DNA of 64,000 bases from contig BAEM01000022.1 in NCBI GenBank assembly GCA_000314955.1, positions 1 to 64,000 of the forward strand, given 5' to 3'. This document shows, piece after piece, positions 27,650 through 37,367 of the stretch (positions within the stretch are counted from its first letter, which is position 1; the number at the start of each line of letters is the position of its first letter). Under the pieces are notes generated by a model. That model saw only the letters and a program-made list of their open reading frames with translations. It made no database searches and was not told where the DNA came from. The DNA comes from Paraglaciecola chathamensis S18K6. Its GTDB lineage: Bacteria; Pseudomonadota; Gammaproteobacteria; Enterobacterales; Alteromonadaceae. Made by a program: the position numbers and the translations under genes.

Positions 27650-29272
27650 TTAGCTAGGCTCTGCACACTCCCTATGTGCCAAGCTTTTCTTAACCAATAA
27701 GCGCGCTGTTTCATGTTCAGCGTGAACAAAAGCGCATATGCCCATGCCATCCAGTGCTTTTTTCTCTGCCTGACTATTGATTTTGACGATCACTTTCGCC
27801 TGAGGTGAGAAATCTAATACTGCTTGGCAAATAATTTTTTTCTTCAGTAAATTAGTCACTGTCAGAATAACACTTGCTGACTCATCCACTTTTAAAGACT
27901 CAAGCACAGGGCGTTTATCTAGGTGCCCAAAATAAGCCATGTAGCCACGTTCGCGCGCTAATAAAACATGTTGTAAGTTATCAGAGATAATCACAAAACG
28001 TATTCCTTTTGCGCTGAGTTCTTTGGCTACAATTCGCCCCACGATAGCGAAGCCACAGATGACTGTATGTTGCTGCTCATTAATAGGGGTAATTTTGTCT
28101 GACTCAAAAAATTCAACCACAAAAAGCGACGCCAACTTATAGATATTGTTGACCATAAACGGGGTCACAATCATAGAAAGTACGGTCACTAAAATGAGGA
28201 AACTGCCGAGTTCATTGGAAATAATATTTTCACTTAGCGCTAACGAAAATATCGCAAACGAAAATTCACCTATCTGACACAAAGCAATAGCCGTTTTAAC
28301 TGAGTCACTTTTATTCGATTTGCGCCGTATAAGGGCAAAAAGAAACAGGGCTTTGACTAACATGGCCAATGCCAGAACGCCTAGAACCCAGAAGAATTCT
28401 TGATAGAAATACCCAATGTCGATTTTAGTACCGATAGAAAAGAAAAATGCACCGAGTAAAATATCTTTGTAAGAGGCGATATCTGATTCGACTTTCACAT
28501 GAAAGTTTGTTTCTGCGATAATCATGCCTGCGATGAACGCACCAAGGGAATAAGTAAACCCCATTTCGTGAGCCAGGATCGACGCCCCAATGACGATGGT
28601 CAGTACCGAGCCCAAAAACAGCTCTTCTAATTTCGCATTGGTTGAAAAGTGTAACAACCACTCGATGATTTTCTTCCCGAGGGTAAACATAAACAAAATC
28701 ACCAGCGTTGCTGATAACAGAGTATTTAACAGTACGTCACCAACAGATAGCTCGCTGTTAGCTAAGAAGCTGATCAATAATAGGATAGGAATAACTGCAA
28801 GATCTTGAAAAATTAAGATAGCCACCGACTTCTCACCGTAAGGCGTGACAACATCTTTTGATTTTTTCAGGTAACTGAGCACAATGGCCGTTGAAGACAA
28901 GCTAAACGCAAGGGCAATGATGACGGACGCGGTAATTGTTTGAGTAAATACATAGTGTGCTATAGCAAAGATTAGCAATGCACTGCCAACAACTTGCACA
29001 AAGCCGTTGAGAAACACCAGCTCTTTCATTTTTTTAAGCTTATTAAATGACAGCTCTAAGCCTATGGTAAACATCAGGAATACGATGCCAAACTCACCTA
29101 TAAGATCTAGCGAATGTAACTTTTCGCTGTCGCCAAAATGGAATATATTGCTGATGATAGTACCGGTAATGATATAGCCAATAATGTGTGACACAGAAAG
29201 CTTCTTCAGCACTATGTTCAGCACTGTTGCTATTGCCAAAGAGATAAAAATTATCAGTAAAACAGAGTCCAT
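27650..29272 (-). CDS. CPA2 cation:proton antiporter with TrkA-N domain (KefB/YbaL type)
   Basis: The first 380 residues form about twelve membrane helices of the Na+/H+ exchanger fold (LSVSHIIGYIITGTIIS, GIVFLMFTIGLELSF, ALAFSLSSTAIVLSYLKK, IFQDLAVIPILLL). The last 140 are an NAD-binding RCK/TrkA-N domain (HTVICGFAIVGRIVAKEL with the glycine motif, then GHLDKRPVLESL). It exchanges K+ or Na+ for protons at the inner membrane, gated by nucleotide or thiol ligands in relatives. Length 540 is normal. It is monocistronic. Confidence 0.93.
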   Translation of the reverse strand: MDSVLLIIFISLAIATVLNIVLKKLSVSHIIGYIITGTIISNIFHFGDSEKLHSLDLIGEFGIVFLMFTIGLELSFNKLKKMKELVFLNGFVQVVGSALLIFAIAHYVFTQTITASVIIALAFSLSSTAIVLSYLKKSKDVVTPYGEKSVAILIFQDLAVIPILLLISFLANSELSVGDVLLNTLLSATLVILFMFTLGKKIIEWLLHFSTNAKLEELFLGSVLTIVIGASILAHEMGFTYSLGAFIAGMIIAETNFHVKVESDIASYKDILLGAFFFSIGTKIDIGYFYQEFFWVLGVLALAMLVKALFLFALIRRKSNKSDSVKTAIALCQIGEFSFAIFSLALSENIISNELGSFLILVTVLSMIVTPFMVNNIYKLASLFVVEFFESDKITPINEQQHTVICGFAIVGRIVAKELSAKGIRFVIISDNLQHVLLARERGYMAYFGHLDKRPVLESLKVDESASVILTVTNLLKKKIICQAVLDFSPQAKVIVKINSQAEKKALDGMGICAFVHAEHETARLLVKKSLAHRECAEPS

Positions 29273-29606
29273 CTATACTTATCCAAACTTTAAATTCAGC
29301 CCAGCGCTACATCGCACTAACAAACTTATAACAAAAAAGAACTATAAGCGTCATTTATTGCGATTTATGTAATAAGTAGAATATACCGCACCTCCTCATA
29401 TGTCTATTTGAATACAGTGCTAGGTAAAAAATCTACGACCACAGATAAGAAAATTCTCATAACCCCACTATAATTTGGTACATCGCATCGCCTGAATCGT
29501 TCGCGTCATTGAATGTGAAACGCAAAGCGATAAAAGACTGAATACCACTCAAGCACGCCTAACAAGGAGTACTGGCGTTTCAATAGCAACCAACAAGGAC
29601 GTAAAC

Positions 29607-31493
29607 ATGAATACTTTCAAACACCTATCTACCCAGTGCCTTACTATTACACCTTCTAATAAAGCTCTCACATCAGTCGAAGTAGACAGTAATGCGACAC
29701 TGCGTACGAGCAGCAGCTCCCTGCCCTCTGTTATCTCGGTGATACAAATGGCACTACTATTCAGCATGTTTTGTCTGGTCAGTTGTACATCAAGTACGCC
29801 GGGCTCGAGCCCACTAGCTAGTGACACATCCACTCAAGAACACTCTATTTCTGCTGCATCTTCCGATAATAGCGAAACCAATGCGCCCCAACCACGCCTT
29901 GAAAAAAACCTTTTTGATGGGCAGATTGCACCGCGTTTGTCTGGCATGGGGGAACACGGTTTCTATCTTTCAAACGGTAATGAACGAGCGCAAGCGTTTT
30001 TCAATCAAGCTATTGCTTTGACTTATGGTTTTAATCATCTAGAAGCTAGGCGTTCCTTCGAGCAAGTCGCTTTACTCGCACCTCAAAGTGCGCTTGCTTA
30101 CTGGGGTCAGGCATTAGTGCTAGGCCCCAATATCAATGGGCCAATGGAGTCAAGTGCGGTGCAGCCCGCATTCAAGGCGATATCCAAAGCACAAGCGTTG
30201 AGTCAATATGCTTCGCCAAAAGAGGTCGCGCTCATTCAGGCTCTAAAAATGCGTTACTCACAAGATGAGTCTTTGTCTGACAGAGCTAACTTAGATGCCC
30301 AATATGCCAACGCCATGCGAGCATTAGTCGTGCAGTATCCTGACGACCCTAATCTACGCACTCTATTAGCAGAGTCACTCATGGTGATCCACGCCTGGGA
30401 TTATTGGAATAGTGATGGGCGGCCAAAAGAATGGACCCATGAAATATTATCAGTATTAGAACAAGGGCTTCAAAATACTCCATCACATGCCGGTCTGAAT
30501 CATTATTACATTCATGCAGTAGAAGCATCGAAGCAGCCTGAGCGTGGGCTAGCTAGTGCAAAAGTGCTAGAAGATGCGGTACCAGGCGCAGGCCATCTTG
30601 TGCACATGCCCTCACATATTTATATTCGCACCGGTCGCTATCAACAAGGTGTTATTAGTAACGAAAATGCGATATTGGTCGACAATAACTATATCGCCCA
30701 GTGTCGTCAGCAAGGCGTTTATCCCTTAGCTTATGTGCCCCACAACCGTCACTTTCTGTGGGCAATGGCAAGTATGCAAGGCAACAGTCAAAAAGCCATC
30801 AACGCCGCAGAGCACATGGCCAAGCACATAGACACCAACCTAATGACCGAAGAAGGACTAGGAACGCTTCAACACTACTGGGTCACTCCTTGGTACGCTT
30901 ATGTACGCTTTGGTAAGTGGGACAAAATAATGAGTATCCCAGCACCTAAAGCTGAACTCTTGTACCCTTTAGCAGTGTGGCATTACGCCAGAGGCAGTGC
31001 GTTAGCCGCTAACGGGAGCCTCGCACAAGCCAAGATCCATTTACAGCAGTTGCAGCAACTAGCGACGAACCAAAAACTTGCTGATATCACCGTATGGCAA
31101 ATAAATGACGCATACAGTGTTATCAATATTGCCGCCTTAGTCCTTGAAGGCGAATTGGCAGCCAAATCCAAAAACGACATTGATGCTATTCGTGCATTGA
31201 AAAAAGCGGTGGCCCTAGAAGACGAGCTTAATTATAACGAGCCATCTGATTGGCATGCCCCTGTTCGTCAGTCTCTTGGTGCAGTGCTACTCGCATCAGG
31301 TGATTTTGCTCAAGCGCAACAGATTTACCAACAAGATCTACAGGTATTTCCGGAAAATGGTTGGTCACTTTACGGGTTGTATCAAGCGCATTTGGCGCAA
31401 GGTAATTCAGCGCAAGCCGCCAAGGTTAAAGAGCGTTTTTTAAACGCCTGGCAATACGCTGATATCACACTTAAAAGTTCAGTGGTGCTTTAG
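29607..31493 (+). CDS. TPR-containing lipoprotein
   Basis: The protein is predicted to be exported as a lipoprotein: a hydrophobic segment MALLFSMFCLVSC at about 48-60 ends in a lipobox (LVSC). The remaining 570 residues contain several TPR-like helical pairs (FFNQAIALTYGFNHLEARRS, ALAYWGQALVLG, HLVHMPSHIYIRTGRYQQG, DFAQAQQIYQQDLQVFPENG). TPRs mediate protein-protein contacts. The start at 29607 has AAGGAC, but a shorter start at 29748 would give a standard lipoprotein leader, so the true N-terminus is uncertain. A strong hairpin follows. No specific role is assigned. Confidence 0.85.
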   Translation: MNTFKHLSTQCLTITPSNKALTSVEVDSNATLRTSSSSLPSVISVIQMALLFSMFCLVSCTSSTPGSSPLASDTSTQEHSISAASSDNSETNAPQPRLEKNLFDGQIAPRLSGMGEHGFYLSNGNERAQAFFNQAIALTYGFNHLEARRSFEQVALLAPQSALAYWGQALVLGPNINGPMESSAVQPAFKAISKAQALSQYASPKEVALIQALKMRYSQDESLSDRANLDAQYANAMRALVVQYPDDPNLRTLLAESLMVIHAWDYWNSDGRPKEWTHEILSVLEQGLQNTPSHAGLNHYYIHAVEASKQPERGLASAKVLEDAVPGAGHLVHMPSHIYIRTGRYQQGVISNENAILVDNNYIAQCRQQGVYPLAYVPHNRHFLWAMASMQGNSQKAINAAEHMAKHIDTNLMTEEGLGTLQHYWVTPWYAYVRFGKWDKIMSIPAPKAELLYPLAVWHYARGSALAANGSLAQAKIHLQQLQQLATNQKLADITVWQINDAYSVINIAALVLEGELAAKSKNDIDAIRALKKAVALEDELNYNEPSDWHAPVRQSLGAVLLASGDFAQAQQIYQQDLQVFPENGWSLYGLYQAHLAQGNSAQAAKVKERFLNAWQYADITLKSSVVL

Positions 31494-31509
31494 ACATATA
31501 GCGTAAAAT

Positions 31510-31534
31510 ACGGATTAAATTCAGTTTAATCCGT
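31510..31534 (+). terminator. hairpin after the TPR gene
   Basis: ACGGATTAAA and its exact reverse complement TTTAATCCGT form a 10-bp stem over a 5-nt loop, 16 nt past the stop. AT-rich and without a long U-run, but well placed. Confidence 0.6.
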
Positions 31535-31621
31535 CACTTACATTTTCACTTATCGTCAAATAGGCGGCCATTGATGCTTATATGCAATCATATATTGTGA
31601 GACGTTTCGATAGGCCGTATC

Positions 31622-32014
31622 ATGGCGCCACAAATCAGCCTACTAGAGCTTACCATGACAGATACAAATATCGATTCAGCGGATTTTATGGCCCAAATTA
31701 AACACACTCAAGAATTATGGGCGTTGCAAGATAAAACCAGCGATGGCTGGGTAATATTAGATTCTATCAACTTCGAAAACACTGACGTCATGCCCCTATG
31801 GTCAAACGCGCAGCTGGCAAAAGAACATTGCATTGATGAATGGCAAGATTACGTTCCAAAAGCCATCTCGGTCTCGGATTGGCTAGAGTTTTGGGTTGAA
31901 GATCTAGCACAAGATAACGTGGTGATTGGCATCGAGTGGCGAGACGGAGGTGAGTATCTAGAAGTAGAACTAGCTGATTTTAGCCAAATGTTAGCCGAAG
32001 TAGAAAAGTTTTAA
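31622..32014 (+). CDS. DUF2750 protein
   Basis: This 130-residue acidic protein matches the DUF2750 pattern: HTQELWALQDKTSDGWVIL, MPLWSNAQLAKEHCIDEW, SVSDWLEFWVEDLAQDNVVIG. It has no signal peptide or membrane helix. The ATG at 31622 has AGG at fair spacing; an in-frame ATG at 31655 (MTDTNIDSADF) is an equally plausible start. The function of the family is unknown. It is convergent with the ring-cleavage operon across a shared hairpin. Confidence 0.8.
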   Translation: MAPQISLLELTMTDTNIDSADFMAQIKHTQELWALQDKTSDGWVILDSINFENTDVMPLWSNAQLAKEHCIDEWQDYVPKAISVSDWLEFWVEDLAQDNVVIGIEWRDGGEYLEVELADFSQMLAEVEKF

Positions 32015-32035
32015 ATTGTAGGGCATGTTGAGTGA

Positions 32036-32063
32036 AATGAGCGCACCCTATGCTGCGCTCATT
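32036..32063. terminator. bidirectional hairpin between convergent genes
   Basis: AATGAGCGCA and its exact reverse complement form a 10-bp stem over an 8-nt loop, between the stops of the DUF2750 gene (plus) and the FAH gene (minus). It can fold in both transcripts. Confidence 0.65.
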
Positions 32064-32069
32064 ACGTGT

Positions 32070-32933
32070 TTATGCTTCTAAAGCTATAGCGTTTTTCAAT
32101 ATACCAATCCCTTCCACTTCTACCTCAGCAATATCATCAGCCTGTAAAAAAACTGGGGGATTTCTAGGGTAACCTACTCCTGAAGGTGTTCCCATTGCAA
32201 TGCAGTCGCCAGGCTGTAATGTCATGCACTCACTAATTTGTACTAAGGTCGTCACCACATCAAATACCATGTCATTGGTATTGGCGTGTTGCATAACCTG
32301 ACCATTCAACCGCATCTCTATTTTTAGGCCCTGTGCTCCCGGTGGCAGTTCGTCAGGGGTGACTATCCATGGCCCAAAACCGCCGGTTTGATCAAAGTTT
32401 TTGCCCATTGTCCATTGGGTGCTCCAGCGCTGGTAGGGTCGCACTGAACCATCATTAAACAAGGAATAACCCCAAACAGCATCAAGTGCATTATCCTTGG
32501 TTAAGAATTTGGCTTGCTTACCAATCACCACGAGTAACTCGGCTTCGTAATCTAGTTTTTTGTTAACTTTGGGAAGTAGCAAAGGCTGTTGATGGGCAGC
32601 TAAGCTGGTAGGGGTACGCATGAAAATAGCAGGATGCTCAGGTAAGGCGTTGTTACCTTCTTTCGCATGATCTACATAGTTTAACCCTAAGCACAGAAAT
32701 CGTTCGGGGTCACCAACAGGCAACGCAAATTCAATTTCATCCAGTGCGAGCGTTGAGCCGTCATAAGCTGATATTTTCTGGCGTAATTCATCTAGTACTG
32801 CCCTTCCCTTTAGTATCAAACCTTTCATATTTTGAGGTAAATTTTCATCTATAGCCTGTAAAGGAATGACACAATCGTCTCGTTTTACTGCTAATTTAAT
32901 GTGTCCATTTTCGTTATATTGAAGAAATTTCAT
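32070..32933 (-). CDS. fumarylacetoacetate hydrolase family protein
   Basis: The C-terminal 210 residues are the FAH fold: FLCLGLNYVDHAKEGN, PAIFMRTPTSLAAHQQPLLL, DYEAELLVVIGKQAK (metal-binding acidic residues), GYSLFNDGSVRPYQ and IAMGTPSGVGYPRNPPVFL. The length of 287 fits the short FahA/YcgM-like hydrolases, which cleave C-C bonds in acylpyruvates or decarboxylate oxo-acids with Mg2+. The ATG overlaps the stop of the intradiol dioxygenase, so they are coupled. It probably acts on the ring-cleavage product. Confidence 0.93.
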   Translation of the reverse strand: MKFLQYNENGHIKLAVKRDDCVIPLQAIDENLPQNMKGLILKGRAVLDELRQKISAYDGSTLALDEIEFALPVGDPERFLCLGLNYVDHAKEGNNALPEHPAIFMRTPTSLAAHQQPLLLPKVNKKLDYEAELLVVIGKQAKFLTKDNALDAVWGYSLFNDGSVRPYQRWSTQWTMGKNFDQTGGFGPWIVTPDELPPGAQGLKIEMRLNGQVMQHANTNDMVFDVVTTLVQISECMTLQPGDCIAMGTPSGVGYPRNPPVFLQADDIAEVEVEGIGILKNAIALEA

Positions 32934-33790
32934 AATGATGCAGGTTCCTGACTAAGGGGACGTAAGCGAAAGTGATGATCAATGAATAATGTTTCGCCTC
33001 TGTCAGTGTTTATATAGCTGGGTTCGTGAGTAAGACTTGGTCTGACCCCACCTACCGCGTCGATATCAATATATTCACAATCCGAAAAAAACAGCTCAGT
33101 GATGACCGATTCATACCCTTGAGCTGACACCACCACGTGCAGGTGCGCACTGCGCCATGGGCTGCGCTCAAATGCGTTGAGTAAATCACCCACGGGACCA
33201 TCCATAGGCACTGAATAAGGTTTAGGTCGTATAGTATTCAATGTAAATCTTCCTTGTTCGTCAGTGTATATACGCCCTCGGTTATTCATATCGTCTTGTG
33301 TTTCATCTTCATTTGAATACAAACCTGAATCCGCGTTATGCCAAATATCAAGAAGAGCATTTTCTATTTTGACACCGTGCTCGTTAGTCACCGTACCTTT
33401 AAAAACCAATGGAATACCGGGCTCACCAGCTCGACACAGAGTCCCGCCCTGTTGAATGATAGGTGCATTTTCAAGATAAAACGGCCCCAAAGGGCTGGCC
33501 GGGGTGGCTTCAGGGTTTTTAGTCGATGCGAGTAAGTCCACTAGGCTGGTGATCCCCATCACGTCAGACAACAACATAAATTCATCTCGCGTCTCTGTGG
33601 TTTTATTACCCACACGGTAGAAAAAGGCTAACAACTTGGCCCATTCGCTATGGGATAAATCCACTTCGCGAATGAACCCATGAAGGCATTTCACTAGCCC
33701 TGTCATAAGCTCTACATGTCGAGGACTCTGAGAGCTGGCAAATGACGCTGCAATATAGTCCGTTATTGTGTCCTGGGTTAAATCTCTCAT
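32930..33790 (-). CDS. intradiol ring-cleavage dioxygenase (hydroxyquinol/catechol type)
   Basis: The 286-residue protein has the intradiol dioxygenase layout: an N-terminal helical dimerisation domain (FASSQSPRHVELMTGLVKCL) and a catalytic barrel with LGPFYLENAP, LLDIWHNADSGLYSN (first iron tyrosine), PKPYSVPMDGPVGDLL (second) and RSAHLHVVVSAQGYE (the two iron histidines). The non-haem Fe(III) enzyme opens catechol-like rings between the hydroxyls. The sequence style is nearer hydroxyquinol 1,2-dioxygenase than catA, but the substrate cannot be fixed by eye. It is second in an operon with a GST and an FAH hydrolase. Confidence 0.92.
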   Translation of the reverse strand: MRDLTQDTITDYIAASFASSQSPRHVELMTGLVKCLHGFIREVDLSHSEWAKLLAFFYRVGNKTTETRDEFMLLSDVMGITSLVDLLASTKNPEATPASPLGPFYLENAPIIQQGGTLCRAGEPGIPLVFKGTVTNEHGVKIENALLDIWHNADSGLYSNEDETQDDMNNRGRIYTDEQGRFTLNTIRPKPYSVPMDGPVGDLLNAFERSPWRSAHLHVVVSAQGYESVITELFFSDCEYIDIDAVGGVRPSLTHEPSYINTDRGETLFIDHHFRLRPLSQEPASL

Positions 33791-33832
33791 GCGTTTCCCT
33801 TAATTTTGCTACAGGCATTTTACTTTATGCTG

Positions 33833-34585
33833 CTAGCGTGGCTCCCACGCTACTACGGCTCGCTGAAACCCGTCTCGGGCGGCTACTTTGGTATACCATT
33901 GCACCAAATTTGCGTATTGCTCTACATGTAAACCGCACAATTTATATCGGTGAACATTAACGATTGCGGCAATATCGGCCAATGAAAATCCGTTCCCTGC
34001 AAGATAATCTGCTGCGCAAAGTCTTTCATTTAGTGCACTTAAGAATTCATACGCTTCGTTAATTTTGCTTTGTACAAGCTCGTCTGAAAAACCAGCAACA
34101 AAGTCTTTTACAAACTGTAAAAGCTCAGGATTTTTTTGATGGGCCAAGTAATAGTCAACCTCCTTAGGATCAGAATAATGGCCTAACTTTTTAAATATTA
34201 ATTCATAAGTTAGGTGCTTTAAGCACCACTGATTAGCATTAGAAAGGTCTATCCATTTTTGCATCTCACACTTTTGTTTTTCGTTATTAGGGTGCAGTTC
34301 AGGCCCGTCGAATACATCGTCAACATAAGCAATGATATCTACCGACTCTAGCAGTAGTGTTCCATCATGTATAAACGCAGGTACGTACCCTTTCGGGTGA
34401 ATTTGTTGATATTCTGACGTCGCGTTTTCCATTAAATGCAAGTTGACCGGATGGCTCTGCCATTCGATGCCTTTTTCTTCTAACGCAAACCGTACGCGCT
34501 GAGAACAGCTCGACATACCGAAGTGATAGAGGTGTACTCCTTGCAACGATTTAATTGTGGGGTTGCTTGTTTCATTGATTGCCAT
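33833..34585 (-). CDS. glutathione S-transferase
   Basis: The N-terminal thioredoxin fold (LYHFGMSSCSQRVRFALEEK, then the cis-proline of YVPAFIHDG and the glutathione-binding LLESVDIIAYVDD) is followed by the helical GST domain (LAGNGFSLADIAAIVNVHRY). SSCSQRVR places the catalytic serine/cysteine at the usual site. Being first in an operon with ring-cleavage genes suggests isomerase or dehalogenase work on a catabolic intermediate. An AGGAG site precedes the ATG. Confidence 0.9.
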   Translation of the reverse strand: MAINETSNPTIKSLQGVHLYHFGMSSCSQRVRFALEEKGIEWQSHPVNLHLMENATSEYQQIHPKGYVPAFIHDGTLLLESVDIIAYVDDVFDGPELHPNNEKQKCEMQKWIDLSNANQWCLKHLTYELIFKKLGHYSDPKEVDYYLAHQKNPELLQFVKDFVAGFSDELVQSKINEAYEFLSALNERLCAADYLAGNGFSLADIAAIVNVHRYKLCGLHVEQYANLVQWYTKVAARDGFQRAVVAWEPR

Positions 34586-34813
34586 TCGCTAACTCCTGCA
34601 ATGTTAAGCTGACATGTATTTCGGTTGGTCCACTTGCACTGGCGGCTGCGACCGTAATCAAAATGACCACCATACGATACATGTGAACCGCATGTTAATT
34701 TAATGTACGTTCCTTGCGACATGCTGTCAACACATTAAAGTGCCTCTAAGACTCGCTTGATAGCACAAGCAGATACGCGACTGATTCTGTTTCTCTGGTA
34801 ACTCTAGAGGTTC

Positions 34814-34863
34814 TGTCTCGGGGGACTTGTTTCGGGGAATTGTCTCGGGGGCTTGTCTCGGGT
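34814..34863. repeat. imperfect TGTCTCGGGG repeats
   Basis: Four units start at 34814, 34829, 34841 and 34854 (one reads TGTTTCGGGG), with irregular 12-15 bp spacing; a fifth partial unit CTCGG is at about 34901. G-runs on the + strand stand out from the AT-rich surroundings. Confidence 0.6.
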
Positions 34864-34983
34864 TTGGTTTCTAGGATTCATGTCTAGGATTAGACGCTAG
34901 TCTCGGCGTCAGCATGTGCGTTAGTAGATGTCGTTTTGAACACACATTGCGAGGTCATCATATGAGAAATAACCTGAACGTCA

Positions 34984-35023
34984 TGAATTAAGAGTGTATT
35001 GAATTAAGAGTGTATTGAATTAT
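34984..35023. repeat. 16-bp tandem direct repeat, 2.5 copies
   Basis: TGAATTAAGAGTGTAT occurs twice back to back and is followed by a partial TGAATTAT. Confidence 0.75.
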
Positions 35024-35144
35024 ATGGCCGTGTCATAAAACTGGTTGCCAATTTAGCTGCAGCCTAAGCGAACGCTATACCCGATAGCGTGCACTTAGCC
35101 TGCATTTTGTAGAACGACTAAGCACCGAATTAGATAGCCTTGAA

Positions 35145-36530
35145 TTAGAAAATCAGGCTGATACACAAGGCAAAAATAAACGCCAAACTACCAAGTAAGG
35201 TTTCCATTACCGTCCACGTATTTAAGGTGGTTTTTTCATCCATATTTAATAAACGACTAACCAACCAAAATCCTGAGTCATTAAAGTGCGACAATACGGT
35301 CGCTCCACCTGCAATAGCAATAACCAAACAGCATAAATCAACCGCCGACAATCCAGTATTCATAGCCACCATAGGGGTTAACAAAGCAGCCGTTGTTGTT
35401 AGCGCTACAGTTGCTGAACCCTGCGCCACACGCAAACTAGCGGAAATAATAAACCCAGCCACAATAATCGGCATACCTGTATCGGCTAACAGCCCTGCTA
35501 ATGCGTCACCTATACCGCTGGCCCTAAGTACTCCACCAAACATTCCACCAGCGCCAGTTACCAAGATCACGGCACAAATAGGTGCCAAAGAATCACCGCA
35601 CCACTGCTCCATTTTACTCATGCCAAAACGTCGACTAAATATAGTAATAGTGACTAATAGGGTAATCAGCAACGCGACGGGCGTTTTGCCCAATAAGCGC
35701 AATGTGTGCACCAGCCCACTGTCTCCTTGTATAACATTGGCGGCAATGAGTGTATTAAGGCCTGTGTCCATGAAAATCAGGAACACGGGTAAAAGTAAGA
35801 TAAGCATCACACTGGAAAAACTGGGCAGGTTGCTTGGTTTATCTCCTTCTGCTTGTGAACCGTTCTGACTGAACAGTGAATGCAAAGGGATATCGAAGCG
35901 CTTACCCGCATACTGACCAAAAATATAGGCACCTAAGTACCAAGTTGGGGCGGCGATCACGAGCCCTATTAGCAGTAGTAAGCTTATGTCAGCCCCTAAA
36001 AATTCCGCAGCCGCAACAGGGCCAGGGTGCGGTGGTACGAAGGCGTGCATCACTGCGAAAGCTCCCGCAGCAGGCAAGGCATAGGTTAATACCGAGCCGT
36101 TAAATCGATGGGCAACGCTAAAGATAATCGGCATCATCACAATTAAGCCAGCGTCAAAAAAGATAGGAAAACCAAAGCATAATGACGCGATCCCTAATGC
36201 TAGGGGCGCTTTGTCTTGACCAAAACGATTGACCAAATTATCCGCCAGAACCTGCGCCCCGCCCGACACTTCCAGCAACTTGCCTATCATTGCACCTAGC
36301 CCGACCAGCAACGCCACTGACGCCAAGGTACCGCCAAAGCTGCCCATTAGCGTAGGCACCACTTCTGTCACGCTAATGCCTGCAACTAAGGCTGTCACTA
36401 AACTGACTAAAGAAAGAGCAATAAAGGCGTGAAGACGAACGCGTACAATCAGAAACAATAAGGCGAGCACAGCACCTAACGCGACGGTTAATAAATACCA
36501 AGGTTCATGAATAAAGGGCTGATTTTGCAT
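35145..36530 (-). CDS. GntP-family gluconate/organic-acid permease
   Basis: The 461-residue protein has about twelve membrane helices and family motifs: FGGTLASVALLVGLGAMIGKLLEVSGGAQ, IFFDAGLIVMMPIIF, FVPPHPGPVAAAEFLG and AQGSATVALTTTAALL. GntP transporters take up gluconate or related sugar acids by proton symport. No gluconate kinase lies beside it, so the substrate stays open. It is monocistronic; RidA follows in reverse order 236 bp away. Confidence 0.92.
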   Translation of the reverse strand: MQNQPFIHEPWYLLTVALGAVLALLFLIVRVRLHAFIALSLVSLVTALVAGISVTEVVPTLMGSFGGTLASVALLVGLGAMIGKLLEVSGGAQVLADNLVNRFGQDKAPLALGIASLCFGFPIFFDAGLIVMMPIIFSVAHRFNGSVLTYALPAAGAFAVMHAFVPPHPGPVAAAEFLGADISLLLLIGLVIAAPTWYLGAYIFGQYAGKRFDIPLHSLFSQNGSQAEGDKPSNLPSFSSVMLILLLPVFLIFMDTGLNTLIAANVIQGDSGLVHTLRLLGKTPVALLITLLVTITIFSRRFGMSKMEQWCGDSLAPICAVILVTGAGGMFGGVLRASGIGDALAGLLADTGMPIIVAGFIISASLRVAQGSATVALTTTAALLTPMVAMNTGLSAVDLCCLVIAIAGGATVLSHFNDSGFWLVSRLLNMDEKTTLNTWTVMETLLGSLAFIFALCISLIF

Positions 36531-36726
36531 GCTTAGGCTTCATTTGTTGTTAATTAACAACAATTTAACATCAACCAAAGGGAGATTCATCCATTATTGT
36601 GCATTAATTACAAAAAGACTATAAGGGTCGACATGGCTGTTGACCCTCTCATTTTAGGCTCTTACTGGGCTAAGTAACCTAAATACTGGATAAGCATGAA
36701 ACACAATGTGTGTTAATGAACCGCAC

Positions 36727-36759
36727 TATGATGGTATCAGTGTCTCCCGTACCATCATA
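36727..36759 (-). terminator. 10-bp hairpin after RidA
   Basis: TATGATGGTA and its exact reverse complement TACCATCATA flank a 13-nt loop, 7 nt past the RidA stop. No U-run, so termination is inferred from position only. Confidence 0.45.
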
Positions 36760-36766
36760 AGAGATA

Positions 36767-37120
36767 CTATTTTTGCGCGGCAACCACTGATATTTCGACG
36801 AGTAATTCAGGTCTTGCCATGGCGGCTTGCACACATGCTCTTGCCGGTGCATGCCCTTGTGGTACCCATGCATCCCAGACTGCGTTCATTGCAGCGAAAT
36901 CAGCCATATCTTTGATATAAATAGTCGCTGACAACATATGTTCACGATCACTATTGGCACTTAACAATAGCGCGTCGACTTTATCTAACATGGTCTGAGT
37001 TTGTTCCTCAATTCCCTTGCTTGCATCCGCTGCTACTTGCCCGCATAGATAAACGGTGCCTTGGTGTATAACCACTCGGCTCATACGTTGTTTGGTTTCT
37101 TTACGTTCGATTGTTGCCAC
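36767..37120 (-). CDS. RidA-family protein
   Basis: This 117-residue protein has the RidA/YjgF fold: [76 protein letters not shown]. The arginine in PARACV is the substrate-binding residue of RidA enamine/imine deaminases. The start is a GTG at 37120 with GAGGG upstream; the shorter ATG form lacks this. It may detoxify reactive enamines, but this subfamily varies. It stands alone. Confidence 0.88.
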   Translation of the reverse strand: MATIERKETKQRMSRVVIHQGTVYLCGQVAADASKGIEEQTQTMLDKVDALLLSANSDREHMLSATIYIKDMADFAAMNAVWDAWVPQGHAPARACVQAAMARPELLVEISVVAAQK

Positions 37121-37367
37121 TGTACCCTCTAAATATTCAGTTAAATTGAAGTGGCGGATAATAGCAATTTAGGTCTAGGTGCGGTGATTTTTTATCTGTA
37201 AATACCGCCTCTAAGCAGAATGTTTTTAATAACAGCCTTTTAATAATTGAACCTCAACATGACATATCTACATGGCGTATTAACATGGCATCGTCCCAAA
37301 TTGAATAAATGCCGAGTGCGCGCGGCTGAGCTCTGGATATCTGATGCATCATAGAATAAGTACTACT

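Larger units (their letters stand above)
34586..35144. other. intergenic region with two local repeat arrays
   Basis: The 559 bases between the GST promoter and the end of the gluconate permease gene contain a TGTCTCGGGG array and a 16-bp direct repeat (listed separately) and no convincing reading frame. Confidence 0.5.
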
